Positions 1 through 10,930 of a stretch of 60,000 bases of DNA are shown piece after piece. Numbering within the stretch: position 1 is the stretch's first letter; the number at the start of each line of letters is the position of its first letter. Origin of the DNA: Membranipora membranacea (lineage: Eukaryota > Bryozoa > Gymnolaemata > Cheilostomatida > Membraniporidae). Location of the stretch: NCBI GenBank assembly GCA_914767715.1, contig OU612075.1:22322001-22382000 (forward strand). Direction: 5' to 3'. The notes under the pieces were generated by a model. That model was not told the DNA's origin. It saw nothing but the letters and a program-made list of their open reading frames with translations, and did not search any database. Position numbers and translations under genes: made by a program.

Positions 1-716
1 CTCATATTGTACAAATTTGTAAAAAGCTCAATTTTATGCTGTTGCTCATGCGTTCCATAAGACCATATTTAGATATTCCAATGATGATAAGTTTATACTA
101 CACATTTTTTTACCCACACTTAATTTACGGCATCGAGTTCTGGGGCCATGCAGCTGAATGCGAGATAAACCAAATTTTACTTTTACAAAAATCAGCACTC
201 CGTGTCATTTTAAAAATTCATCCACGAGTCCATGTAACTTCATTCTTTGAGCACCTTAAAATTATGCCGGTGCAAATGCTATTTAAATATCGCTTTTTAA
301 TATTATATTAAAAAACAATTGCATATTGTGAGATCTGTGTGAGCTCACCAAATGTTAGTTTCACAAGAAGTAAACTTGGAGTTGTCCCTCAAAGAGCCAA
401 AAACTGCAGGGGGGCAAGGTCCCTGTTGACGACAGGTGTAAACCTGCTCAACAGGTACCTTCCTGGTGAGAGGGTTTGTGAGCCCCTTGGTCTGCGTGGT
501 CGGTTGACCAGGGCCCTGTGGGGGTGTGGTGCAGAGTCAGCAGGCGCGGCGGGCGGGGTTCCTTGGGCTGTCTTCGGCCACATAGTTCTTGGTCATACTG
601 TTAATCGGGCGGTCACCATTCTAGTCTCTGACTACCTGATCGCTCCGCTGTCATCATTTTCTTTTAGAAGAACCTTTTATTACAAATAAACACAAACAGA
701 AACCGGGAAAAAAAAT
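1..716 (+). mobile_element. 3' end of a non-LTR retrotransposon (LINE), one in-frame stop
   Basis: The reading frame is open from base 3 to the TAA at 309-311. It resumes in the same frame to about 689, so one nonsense codon separates two parts of one protein. The first part (LYYTFFYPHLIYGIEFWGHA) and the later TRSK...VVPQRAKN...GVNLLNRYLP segment match the region after the palm and fingers of LINE reverse transcriptases as I know the family. No catalytic FADD box is present, because the element continues left of the window. A GC-rich 3' tail (about 400-650) ends in an A run at 708-715. Immediately afterwards (717) the sequence matches intron 1 of LAPTM copy 2. The LINE therefore lies in, or replaced the start of, intron 1 of copy 1. 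A related GC-rich tail occurs at 6626-6800. Confidence 0.8.
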
Positions 717-1754
717 ATGGCAGCTTAACTTATTATTGTAAGTCTCAAGTTGGGCAACTTGACTTAATTGATTGCGTTCACATTGACAATGGCATGAACA
801 ATCAAGAAAGAAAATCAGTCGATATGCTACAGTCTGGCAACATAACTTAAAGCTCCACAGTGAGAAAAATTTGATAATTCATTAATATAAATTTAGGTGC
901 CACATAATATGGAATAAGGTTTGCCCTTTTAGGAGTAGTCACTCAACAAGAGCATACAACTACAAACAGATATAAGTTAAGTGTTTCAATATTGTATCCT
1001 AAAATATAAACCTTTTGCTCTTCAGCTATACTCCATTGCGATGGTTGGCTCTGCTATCTTCAGGATATACAGATGTTATGAAGATCCTGAAAACAGATAT
1101 TGTAAGTGACCATTAAATGGCCTTGAGGGTACTATTTTTACTGAGACTAATTATGTACTACAGTGTCGGGTCATTGTCCTATTGTGGGATTACATTTGGC
1201 ATTCGACCAACATAAGTTCTTAAAAGTTTGGAATGATGCCAGGTTTTGACCATGATTAGTATGTAGTTCTCCATGTCACTGTTTTCCTGTGATGTTTCTC
1301 TGCTTGTTTGTCTAAAAAGCCATGTGACTCATGCATATAATATACTAGCTCATGTATGTTGCGGGTATTTGTTTGTAGCAAACGAACTGGAATGGAGTTG
1401 GGTGAACTTTGCCATATTCTTCAGCTCCTTCCTTTGCGGAGTTCTACTGATTGTAGGCGTCATTAAGGTGAGTGAATGCAACTGATTAAACTCTTCACTT
1501 TGCTTTACTGTGCCAATCAGCCAGCACTTCTGATTTAGGAATTAGCAGCTATCCAGCTATCTTACAGGATGTGACGTACATCGGCTGATCGATATCCAGA
1601 TAATTAATTTAGGCCACCCCTGCACAATGTAGGAGTGAGCAAGCTACGATACTGTATAGGAGAGCTTTCCTCCACTGACAGCAAGGGACTCAATAATCTC
1701 TCAGATTGACAGTCCAAATCACACTGCCACCAATGTAATATTGTTTTCTCAGGC

Positions 1755-2175
1755 TGTCACATACACTGTATGTGACACGCCTAGGTGCATGACTCTACAT
1801 GAAGTTAGGCACTGTATATTGCACTGTCATGGTTGCCATGGTCTTAATCTGATTAATTGTTATAATCTTCCGCATTTACTTCCATTTTTTGCACATTTAA
1901 TTACCATCTAAATGCGGAGGTTGGCCATCAAAATAATGACGTATCATCCCACCTGTTTCTATTTTTACGACCTATTTATACAAGTCAGTATAAAGAACAG
2001 TGGTTTTTGATCTGAAGATTCAGTTACAACTTGGCGTTGCAATTTATCAGTTGCCTGGGGCATTTGCCCCAGGGTGTAGTTCAATAATAAAATCATCAAA
2101 CTGCCGAAAAACTGCATTCAGTATTATAAAGAACTCTGCCAGCAGTGAACTGTCGTGATCTTTCTCGATCCGACA
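1755..2175 (+). repeat. Left LTR
   Basis: 421 bp, TG...CA ends. Its first 23 bases form a near-perfect palindrome (GTCACATACA ... TGTATGTGAC). A second hairpin CCTGGGGC-ATTT-GCCCCAGG lies near 2055-2075. TATTTATACA (about 1974) and AATAAAA (about 2087) are candidate TATA and poly(A) signals. Confidence 0.92.
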
Positions 2176-3183
2176 ATTGGTGCCCAACCGAGTGAGGAGA
2201 GAACTTCACACCTTCAGATGATGAGACTGATAGCGTTGAATATACAAGAAAGAGGATGGAGATTGTGGACTTGGAGGAAAATGTCTTTGGAGTAGATGAT
2301 CTAATGCAAGCAATATAATGGAACCATATGTGTCTACATCGTCTACATTACTTTAAGGAGAAATGGAGACGGACTTTTTAGATGATGTAGAGACAAAACA
2401 TATGGAAGCTGATATACTAGTGATGACATTTGATCTTCTGCTCATGATTCACCAACTGACAAGGTACCTCTGCAATTTCCTGATTTTATTCAACCAGTTC
2501 TATTCAGTCTCAGTCTACAACAGCAGACAAACTACTCTGGTGGTGTGAACACTGTAACTCAAAAAAATAGAAAAACTTCAATAAAAACATTAGGCAACCG
2601 TAACCTAAGATCCGCTAAGAATAAAAGATTATGGAATGCAGCTGACTACAACCAACTGGCAACTGATCTTAATATAGCAGCAGTATTAGTGCAAGGATCA
2701 GCACAAAATAATATGGTCACTGTATTAGTTAGGATGTAATGAATTATTTGACATTATTACCATCGACACAACCTTGATCATGCAATTTATATATTTATCG
2801 TTTGAATTTCCTGCGATGCCGACTTTTTAATGATAGTTGTGCAAGAAAGCAGCATTATAATATTTCATGAATTTTATACCTTCGTCTGTCCAGTAATCTA
2901 AGCAAAGCTTAGGTTCTTAGATCTAGAGTTGAGAGGAAAGTGGGATATATTTTTTTTGTTAATGGACCTGAAGCAGTTGTTAAGGTTCTTCAGCCTTGGA
3001 AGGGAATGTCATGATTTTGTTATGACCGTCTTTTATGCATGACATTTTTGATTTGTTTGTATTTCAGGAGATTTTGAGGTTTTAAATTTTATATTGCAAT
3101 GATTATCCTTGTGTGACATAAGCTATAATGTTTTTTGAACCAGTTAAAGCGATCGAGGACGATCGCAACCAGGGGGGTGCATG

Positions 3184-3604
3184 TGTCACATACACTGTAT
3201 GTGACACGCCTAGGTGCATGACTCTACATGAAGTTAGGCACTGTATATTGCACTGTCATGGTTGCCATGGTCTTAATCTGATTAATTGTTATAATCTTCC
3301 GCATTTACTTCCATTTTTTGCACATTTAATTACCATCTAAATGCGGAGGTTGGCCATCAAAATAATGACGTATCATCCCACCTGTTTCTATTTTTACGAC
3401 CTATTTATACAAGTCAGTATAAAGAACAGTGGTTTTTGATCTGAAGATTCAGTTACAACTTGGCGTTGCAATTTATCAGTTGCCTGGGGCATTTGCCCCA
3501 GGGTGTAGTTCAATAATAAAATCATCAAACTGCCGAAAAACTGCATTCAGTATTATAAAGAACTCTGCCAGCAGTGAACTGTCGTGATCTTTCTCGATCC
3601 GACA
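3184..3604 (+). repeat. Right LTR
   Basis: Same length as the left LTR and, on visual comparison, the same sequence throughout. It ends 32 bp upstream of exon 4 of LAPTM copy 1, so the exon's splice acceptor (TTACAG at 3631-3636) is kept but its natural branch-point region is displaced. Confidence 0.92.
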
Positions 3605-5510
3605 AGGCCATGATCCATATATCTGTCATGTTACAGGATAAAGCATGTCTGTTGATTCCGTGGATGGTGATGACAGTACTGCTCATTATAATCGATGCCA
3701 CATCTATAATATTCTCGCTTATTTTGGACGGGCTACAGAAGTATCTTATATTCGTCCTCGTCCTCTGGATTCTGATGACACTGATTTATGTAAGTTATAT
3801 ATATCTCAGTTGATTCTTTGTCTCTGAACATCAAAGTATAGGTGTCCCTCCTATTGGTCTGCTTAAATCCACACTTACGAATCCGTTCTAGGTTGTTTAC
3901 CGTGTTAAATGAAGTCTTGGAAATGTTTTATTGTCAAAATTGATCTCTCTCTTTTTCAGATTTATTCTGAACTGTGTGTATTATCTCATTACCAAGAGTT
4001 AAAACTTGGCAGAGGAAGAAAGGAGGACTACATGTGTCTAACCAGCGTAAGTTAACAAGTTATTCAACTAGTGTGAGAGAATAGAGTCATTCCGATCCTG
4101 TAAGAGCCTGTTATGGTAGAAACAAACAAAGTGAATGTGTAGTGATTAAAGCTAAGGGTATGGATATGGGGGAGGTAGGAGGTGAGACACTTTAACTGAT
4201 CCCTCAAAGATCAGTACAAGTTTGCATATGAATAGGTTGCAGTAAGGAAAAAAAGGTGTTTGAAGAAATGACTTTCTTCCTATCTTGTGAAGTGGCTTTA
4301 TCATTCTTTTTTCTTATGTGATAAGTAATTTTGGCGGAGGTTTAGTTAAATAAACCAATATTGGTTGATTTGATAGAAGAGAGAAGAATAATCTTATGGT
4401 TAATGGTTTCCCCCTTAGCTTCAATATTGTTTGGACTTCCCCGTAAACGTAATGTTTGGTTCATTTTACCGCAATGAATTGTGTGAGGGACCTGTAAGTT
4501 GGTACTAGTACTAGTACAGGGTGTTATGAGCACATGTTTGGTTGGTTATTACAGCAGAATTGTAACACTCCGGCAGCGGTACATGTACACGTCACTGATG
4601 GTCCAGTAAACTATATACAGAGTCAACACACAGTCTACTCCTTCCACTCTCAGACTCTATACGAGGACGAGACTGAGGACCAAGCCATACCTTGCCAGGT
4701 GATAGGGGTGCCCTGTGATAATATTGAGAAGGACACCATACTTGGTAACGTCAATGGTAGAGTTCTGGAGCTAAGACCTGTGACATCACTTCCATCTGAT
4801 ATGGATATCAGGTTGGTGATTGCATAGTGATAGCATCTAGCTGAAGGTAGCCAGCCTCATGACAAGCTCACTGTTTGTATATACACAACACAACCTTTCT
4901 CATATATCTGTCCAGATCAAGTTTGAATCAGATTGAGTTGTTGTCATTGTCTCTAATAACTCCACCCGGCACGGCTCTGTTTTCAGGTTTTTGGTCTCTG
5001 CAAACGAAGAATCTTGCACTCATTACCCATATGCAATGATGGCTTTCTGTGTTGTTTTTAGATTTGGCAGTGAAACCAACCTCAGAGGAAGCGTGGAAAT
5101 GAAAATCGTAAACTCTAAACCAGTAATTATTGATCGGCGCACAGGCCAAATAAGCGGTCAAAATGGTGTCAAGATGTCACCTGTACCTGGCAAGATGCCA
5201 AAACGATTCAGGACAGTGTCAGAGTCTGCAGCTAATCGTCAGCCATTATTTGATGACTAGGGGCACGCGACTACAGACAGTCTGAGAAATATATCTGGTC
5301 TCAGTAAGCTGTGTGAGGGCAGTGATGTGGTGGTGAACACTGAAGGGCTCAACGGTAAAACTACAACATCATTCACTATAGGTGCAGCCGTTACCAGCGA
5401 TCAGGAACAGTCATTATTATCCAATCAGAGCTCAGAGGATACAGGCTCTGACCAATCACTGTCTCAGCTGAGCTGATAATTTACAAAACATCTACAAGAT
5501 AAGATGGCAA

Positions 5511-6118
5511 CTCCTGTCTTTTAATATTTTCAACCATTGCATTACAGTGAGCATGTAAACATATCAATTTATTTATCATTCATTTAATCTAAGAACTTGT
5601 TTTCTAAGTTATATCATGCACTCTACATATTACATAATTTCTCATCGTTTGCCAAATTTTATAACCTTGTAAGTTTCACATGTCACTTTAAGTCTTACCC
5701 TTTGAATCATGCATGATAATCCATTTTTGTTGTCATTTTTTCAATAAGTATTGTGGTGCATATAGGATGTATATTATTTGAAGTTATCCCTGCCTGTGGT
5801 TAGTGCTGTGTAAACTCCTGTCTTTTAATATTTTCAACCATCGCATTACAGTGAGCATGTAAACATATCAATTTATTTATCATTCATTTAATCTAAGAAC
5901 TTGTTTTCTAAGTTATATCATGCACTCTACATATTACATAATTTCTCATCGTTTGCCAAATTTTATAACCTTGTAAGTTTCACATGTCACTTTAAGTCTT
6001 ACCCTTTGAATCATGCATGATAATCCATTTTTGTTGTCATTTTTTCAATAAGTATTGTGGTGCATATAGGATGCATATTATTTGAAGTTATCCCTGCCTG
6101 TGGTTAGTGCTGTGTAAA
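5511..6118. repeat. 304-bp tandem duplication in the 3' flank of LAPTM copy 1
   Basis: The segment starting CTCCTGTCTTTTAATATT at 5511 is repeated from 5815 with only about two base differences (for example CATTGCATT against CATCGCATT). Copies 2 and 3 carry this 3' flank once (about 21366 and 36308), so the duplication happened only in copy 1 and recently. It covers the likely 3' untranslated region. Confidence 0.9.
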
Positions 6119-6625
6119 CTTTGTGCTGCTTATTCTACTTTTTTTTACTCTCATATTCTACTTAGAACTAAATAATGTTGTGTGTGAACTACTGACCATT
6201 TCAACCTATCAATCATACCAAATTTAAATTTAACCACCAAGTATGCCCAGTGATTTGTGTGTTTTATTGTTTCAAGATCTGATTGATCCTATGTGCCACC
6301 AATGAACTAGTTCATTGGTGCCACCATACTAAAACTGTCTTTGATTTTTTTTGTACTTTATATATTTTGTTAAATATTGTACATTCAGATTGCCTCTCCT
6401 CAATCTTGCAATCAACTTTATATATATTTGTGTTCATTATAATATCTGCTCTGACAATAGAAACTTTGCCCGGTTTTGTAATAATTACAATTTCATCAAT
6501 TTTATTGAATATTGAAGCATAGCACCTTAAAGGGTTACTAGGGTTTCCAACAAGTTCACATTGATTAAAAGCAGATAACACCTTATGCATAGGGAAAATA
6601 TCAAATCTAAATTGGATGATCAGTA
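6119..6625. other. 3' flank of LAPTM copy 1, shared with copy 3
   Basis: Matches 36665-37135 behind copy 3 almost base for base, apart from a small palindromic insertion at 6297-6325. It contains no convincing coding region. The short ORFs here are AT-rich and not conserved in frame. Similarity to copy 3 stops near 6625, where a LINE tail is inserted. Confidence 0.7.
6297..6320. repeat. Perfect 24-bp palindrome, specific to copy 1
   Basis: CACCAATGAACT/AGTTCATTGGTG is a perfect palindrome. The same place behind copy 3 (about 36839-36849) reads GTGCCACCATACT without it, so roughly 25 bases were added in copy 1. Confidence 0.85.
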
Positions 6626-6800
6626 TACCAACCAGCGTGGGAGGTTGGCGTCCTCGCTGTGGGGGTGTGGTTCGCTTCTTGCCGAGTAGGCTGCATGACT
6701 GGGCTCGCCCTAGAGATAGTAGCCCTTCGTTTTCCAGACAATCGGATGGTCGCCACACTAGTCCTGGACTAATCTGACTATGCCGCCGCCTTATTTTATT
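6626..6800 (+). mobile_element. GC-rich LINE-type 3' tail fragment
   Basis: An abrupt GC-rich patch in AT-rich DNA. It shares the order GTGGGGGTGTGG ... AATCGG.TGGTC.CCA..CTAGTC with the 3' tail of the LINE at 520-640. It is absent from the matching place behind copy 3 (about 37135), so it is an insertion. Its own exact ends are uncertain. Confidence 0.55.
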
Positions 6801-6840
6801 TCACTATATTAGTCCATTGATTTTAAATACAATAAATTGT

Positions 6841-8645
6841 TGCAGGCTGGCGGGGATGGGAAGTCAAAAGTTGGTCAAGGTTGAAGGTTTCCTGAAAGTA
6901 CCAGAAGAGAAATCATATTTTATGTAACCTCCATATTGGCCCAGAGATCATGCTGGGATTATGATGAATGTCCATTCTGCGCATGCTCAGCTCTGGGCAT
7001 GAGCTGATCTCTGCAAAATTGAGTCTCGGAATTCCGAAGCCATCTGATTGGCTACCTGCTCTGGTGACATAGTCCCCAAAGCGTGCGGATTTGTTATTAA
7101 TAGTTATCCTCTCTTGTCATTATTAGCTGATTTTGATTGACAGTTTATGCAGGGGATATCCCATTTCCTCTTTCTAAAGTTGCAATCAGAACCCAAACTA
7201 AACTCATTGTTCTTGCACATGCGCAAATTCAAGTCACGCATGATGCATACTTAGCCTTACGACACCTGCTTTGTGGTAATGATAGCCTAGTTTATCAGTG
7301 ATCTACATGCCCAGTCAGATCACGAGAGTCAGTATGATGAATGTCTCTTGCAGGTAAATTAGCCAACATCGATATCATAACCTCATTCTAATCTGGGTAT
7401 ACATTGCTAGAATTTCCCAGGCTATGTTGCTCAAATCAAGGAGTTACGATATAGTGTTGTGACATACAGGTACCCCTGTACCTGTATGCCACATTATCCA
7501 CCACTGGCGGTCGGTTGTTCAATGTTACTGTGCAGGGTACTTTAATTGAATCTCCGCTTGCCGTGCATTACAGATTATGCTACTTGATAACTTCCTAAAT
7601 AACTCTTTATCATCATCATTGGGTCATTTATCATCGTGCTCAATTAGGAAGCCCAATCTCCTGTTTTGAGGGTTATGTCTACCGTCATGTACCATCCTTG
7701 AATGAGCATCATTAATTAAATCCTGCAAAATCTTTCTGTAATGTAAAATAGCATTTTTTATAAAGATCAGTTGCTAGAGGCACTTTGGATGGAGTAGTCG
7801 CATTTTGGATTTTGCCTGGCAGCTTGCTGCTAGGGTCATGTATATTGTGTCTAAATAAAACTGGAAAACTGCCAACAACACAAATTGTCGGAGTATCTTA
7901 CAATGTATATTATTTATAAGCGGTGCATAACTCATAACCCCTAACCTCTGTCTTAAGCTGAGGGTAATGGTAATAAGAAGGACAATTCCATCTTTCCTTA
8001 TTCCATATATCCTTATTCACTCAGGAACAAGGACGTAATATGATCACAAGTACCAGGTTCTATCCTCACCAGATTACTAAGTTCACTACTTGATATGGCT
8101 GTTGTAGGACATTCACTTTAGCTGACCAAGAAATAAATATCGATAATGGCTCTGCCACATTGTCATGGTCTTTAAATTCCAGATAATACAGGGACAATTA
8201 TCTATCTAAAAAAAGAAAGGAATTAATAGCTTTTGTGTTTCTAATTCCCTTTGATCTATAAGGGTAAGGAGTCATCTTCTAGCCTCAACGATGAAGATAA
8301 CTTTATATTTAGATGTGAAATTATCCACATGATTCAAATTGATCTCATTGATTTATTGTGCAAAACTTACAAGTGACAATGATAAAGCACTGTGGGTTAC
8401 TCAGAAAATTAGTTTGGTTTGAATTTGTTAGCATCCTACAAGAAAGATCTAGAGATAAGTGAGACGCAGAGTTTTAATGGGACACTGTATAATTTGGATA
8501 CTAAATATCGAGGAGTGAATTTATGTTATATTTTACTACACAGATGAAGTGCTTGTATCATATAATGTTGAATAAAATATATATGAAACAATATTTTGCT
8601 GATATGATATTAATTTAACAAAAAGTTGGTATATTAAATAATATA
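6841..8645. repeat. Spacer block also present at 42528-43597
   Basis: Starts GCTGGCGGGGATGGGAAGTCAAAAG and ends next to AATACACATTTATACCAACAAAT. The same order of sequence, with about 350 bp less in the interior and moderate divergence, is seen at 42528-43597. Unit 2 of the array lacks the block. No gene is evident. Confidence 0.75.
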
Positions 8646-9885
8646 ATACACATTTATACCAACAAATAATTATGAGACAAAGAGTTATCCCACCTTTGAG
8701 TGTGTGCAGAGTATGTCTTCCTATCAATTAGTTTATAACCTATTCTATCGCTTGATGGGGCCATCACAAAACTCTATATTCTCTGCATAGACTGCAGTGT
8801 CTGACCTACTTTCCGTCCTCAGCTAATGGCCCCCATTTCTACGTCCTCATCGCTGACAAATCAGCTCAAAGCTCTCATTAATAAACAAACAGATGTACTT
8901 TTCGTTAATTTAGAAGTAGGGCATAATTCATGCTCCAAATGGGAATGAATAATATATATCGTATTACCGACTGTGAGAATGTATCGGTTTTATTGCACGA
9001 GATCGTAAGTCTTTTTGTGAGAATCTGATAAGCTGAAAGATATTGCACAAATTGGGTATCGAAGGTATTCTTTGCTTGGAAAGTTTAAAATTGAAGGAAC
9101 CAAGCGCCAAAGCACTATTGCAATACAAGATTGAACCCCAACTGGAGACGGCCCACATACACATCACATTTACAAAAAAAACTCTCTCCGAGAATGTTAA
9201 GCCATTTATATGTTATTTATCATGAGTCTGTTTATGTCATTGAATTGTTTTAATGAATTGCTGATGTGATGGAGTTTTAATTATCAAATTCTCTAACCCA
9301 AAAAATGTTAACTTTTTGCAGCACAGTCTCATCTTCCAATGTAAATAACTCAATTAATGCGAGGAAATAGTGATGATGGATCCATTTTGGTTATTTATTA
9401 GCATCTAAACAAGAACGGGTGAATTTAAAAAAGAACATAGTGGTTAATTTAAGTAATCCTGGTCTGTACCAATATTTTCGATGTTCAAGCACTGGACGAC
9501 CTAGAACAGGTTTGATCCCTCTGTGGATGCGATAGGATATATTTTAAAAAGCTATGCATCAAGCGCTGCGCCCTGGTTCCCGACTTTTACAATAACTAGA
9601 AATGCTGCGATCATAAATGCCACAAAACGTCAAGGGTGTGGATGATATACACTCAGGTTGTCGATTGAGTTTATGATGGATGGCCAATTGGCGATGTCAT
9701 GATAAGTGCAAAATAAAATGGCTGTCCTTTCCATGCCACCTATGAGTTAGACAGCCGGAGTCTCGTTGTCCTATTATGTGGCAGAACTCCCCCCACAATT
9801 ATTTTCAGTTAATACAGCCATAGAATATAACGTAACAAACATGTTATAATTGTGGTATATTTATATATATTATATAAAAATAAGG

Positions 9886-10000
9886 GCTCCTCCCCATGCT
9901 CCCTCCTTGCTTTTTTAATCTGGCCAAACTGGAATTTAAACTTGGGCTGGGATCAAACAATCCAACCGCTCAGCCACGCTGGGCCTCTTAAGCTTGCAAA
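9886..10000 (-). repeat. tRNA-derived SINE-like sequence
   Basis: On the minus strand it reads GGCCCAGCGTGGCTGAGCGG, a good box A (TGGCTGAGCGG). This is followed about 40 bases later by a weak box B (AAGTTTAAATTCC). The anticodon region and acceptor stem do not fold, so it is not a working tRNA. It is present in both spacers (also about 23214-23328). Confidence 0.55.
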
Positions 10001-10121
10001 GCTCAGTGCGAAATGATCCAGGTTGTTAAATTTAATGATGTGTTGGGTGTAAGTAGCAATAAATAGGTACCAAAACAAAACAAGTTAAACTGCCAAGTAG
10101 TAAAAGAGATGATGTGTAAAT

Positions 10122-10665
10122 CAAATCTGTCTTCACCGGGATGTGAACTCAGTCGGGCCTCTCGCGCAACAAGCATGTTATAATTGTGGTATATTTATAT
10201 ATAATTGTATATAATTGTATATAACTGTATATAATATGTAATTGTATTAATTATATAATTGTTTATAATTGTATATATTTTTATATATTATATAACTGTA
10301 ACCATAATATATAATTGTATATATTATATAATTGTATATAATATACATTTGTGTATATCATATAATTAAATATAATATAACATTGTACATAACATATAAT
10401 TATAAATATATATATAAGATATATAATATATATGCTTGTATGTAATATATAATTGTATGTTATATATATTTGTATGTAATGTTTGATTGTATGCAATACA
10501 TAGTTGTATGTAATATATAATTGTATGTAATGTATGTATGCAACAAAACATTTTCTTGAAAATGATATAGATGCCATTGCCAATAGGGTATTAAAAAAAA
10601 ATCTGTCTTCACCGGGATTCGAACCGGGCCTCTCCCGCAACAAGCATGTTATAATTGTGGTATAT
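10122..10665. repeat. AT-rich microsatellite flanked by two tRNA T-arm relics
   Basis: About 360 bp of ATATAATTGTATGTAATATA-type repeats (10180-10540), almost free of G and C. It is bracketed by two copies of CTGTCTTCACCGGGA.T..AAC..GGGCCTCTC, each followed by CAACAAGCATGTTATAATTG. On the minus strand the second copy contains GGTTCGAATCC, a perfect tRNA T-loop/box B. The long ORF through this stretch is an artefact of the repeat. Confidence 0.75.
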
Positions 10666-10773
10666 GTAAAAACATTAGATTATACGTTCACTTCTTTGCT
10701 TGTTTTTTGGTCACAACTGAGAATTATGTTAATGAGTAAAAGTAGCAATCCACCAAGTGGTAACGGTGGAGTT

Positions 10774-10930
10774 ATGAAAATAACAGACCTCCCCAGGACT
10801 GGAACTTGGGCCTTTTGTGCTGCAATCAGACATTCTAACCACTCAGCCACGCTTACCCGCTGATGCTCTAGCATTTAACTTGAATATGAATGGGCAAAGT
10901 GTAATTTTGTTTAATTTTTCTTTTTTTTAG
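10774..10930 (-). mobile_element. tRNA-derived insertion present only in spacer 1
   Basis: The minus strand reads GCGTGGCTGAGTGGTTAGAA (box A), then a GCA-type anticodon loop and AAGTTCCAGTCC (box B), spaced as in a tRNA. The flanking stems do not pair well, so it is a SINE or tRNA pseudogene rather than a gene. The other spacer joins GGTGGAGTT directly to TTAATGG near 26090, which shows the empty site. Confidence 0.75.

Larger units (their letters stand above)
1755..3604 (+). mobile_element. Miniature LTR retrotransposon in intron 3 of LAPTM copy 1
   Basis: Two direct repeats of 421 bp (1755-2175 and 3184-3604) begin TGTCAC and end CGACA. They flank a 1.0-kb interior and are bounded by a 4-bp target duplication AGGC (1751-1754 and 3605-3608). 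The uninterrupted site is seen in copy 2 (CTCAGGCCATG near 19451). The interior starts with a primer-binding-like stretch TGGTGCCCAACCGAG (2178-2192) and ends with a purine run AGGGGGG (3171-3177) just before the right LTR. I see no protease, reverse transcriptase or integrase. The interior holds only short unrecognised ORFs (2363-2739), so it is a non-autonomous (TRIM-type) element. The two LTRs look identical by eye, so the insertion is recent. Confidence 0.92.
1026..5476 (+). pseudogene. LAPTM-like four-span membrane protein, copy 1 (damaged)
   Basis: Exons by comparison with the intact copies: 1026-1101, 1379-1467, 3637-3789, 3960-4046, 4555-4811 and 5062-5476. They encode membrane span 1 (second half) to span 4 and a long hydrophilic tail, as in copies 2 and 3. 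Three things mark it as damaged. First, exon 1 is not in the window, where a LINE 3' end occupies its expected place. It may still exist further left. Second, codon TAG at 5258-5260 replaces TCA/TCG of the sister copies and removes about the last 72 residues. The frame beyond it stays open to the ancestral stop at 5474-5476, so this is a single young nonsense change. Third, a 1.85-kb LTR element lies in intron 3, 32 bp before exon 4. A shortened protein could still be made if exon 1 survives upstream. All four spans would be kept. Confidence 0.75.

Noticed and set aside
339-689. Separate 116-codon gene
   Set aside because: It is in the same frame as the preceding LINE ORF and continues its protein after one stop codon, so it is part of that LINE.
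3605-3636. Exon 4 starting at GCCATGATCC after CTCAG
   Set aside because: Possible in copies 1 and 2, but copy 3 reads CTGAAG there. The CATGTTACAG acceptor is kept in all copies and gives a better LAPTM-like loop.
6312-6758. 148-codon minus-strand ORF behind LAPTM copy 1
   Set aside because: It bridges the gene's 3' flank and an inserted GC-rich LINE tail, so it cannot be an old gene. The part in the flank is not open in copy 3.
9043-9225. 60-codon ORF the same in both spacers (also 22392-22574)
   Set aside because: The surrounding non-coding spacer is equally conserved between the two copies, so conservation is no evidence of coding. Opposite-strand ORFs are conserved too.
10281-10643. 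120-codon minus-strand ORF rich in Tyr and Ile
   Set aside because: Pure translation of the AT microsatellite.
10785-10856. Functional tRNA gene
   Set aside because: Good box A and box B, but acceptor and anticodon stems do not pair. It is an insertion absent from the sister spacer.
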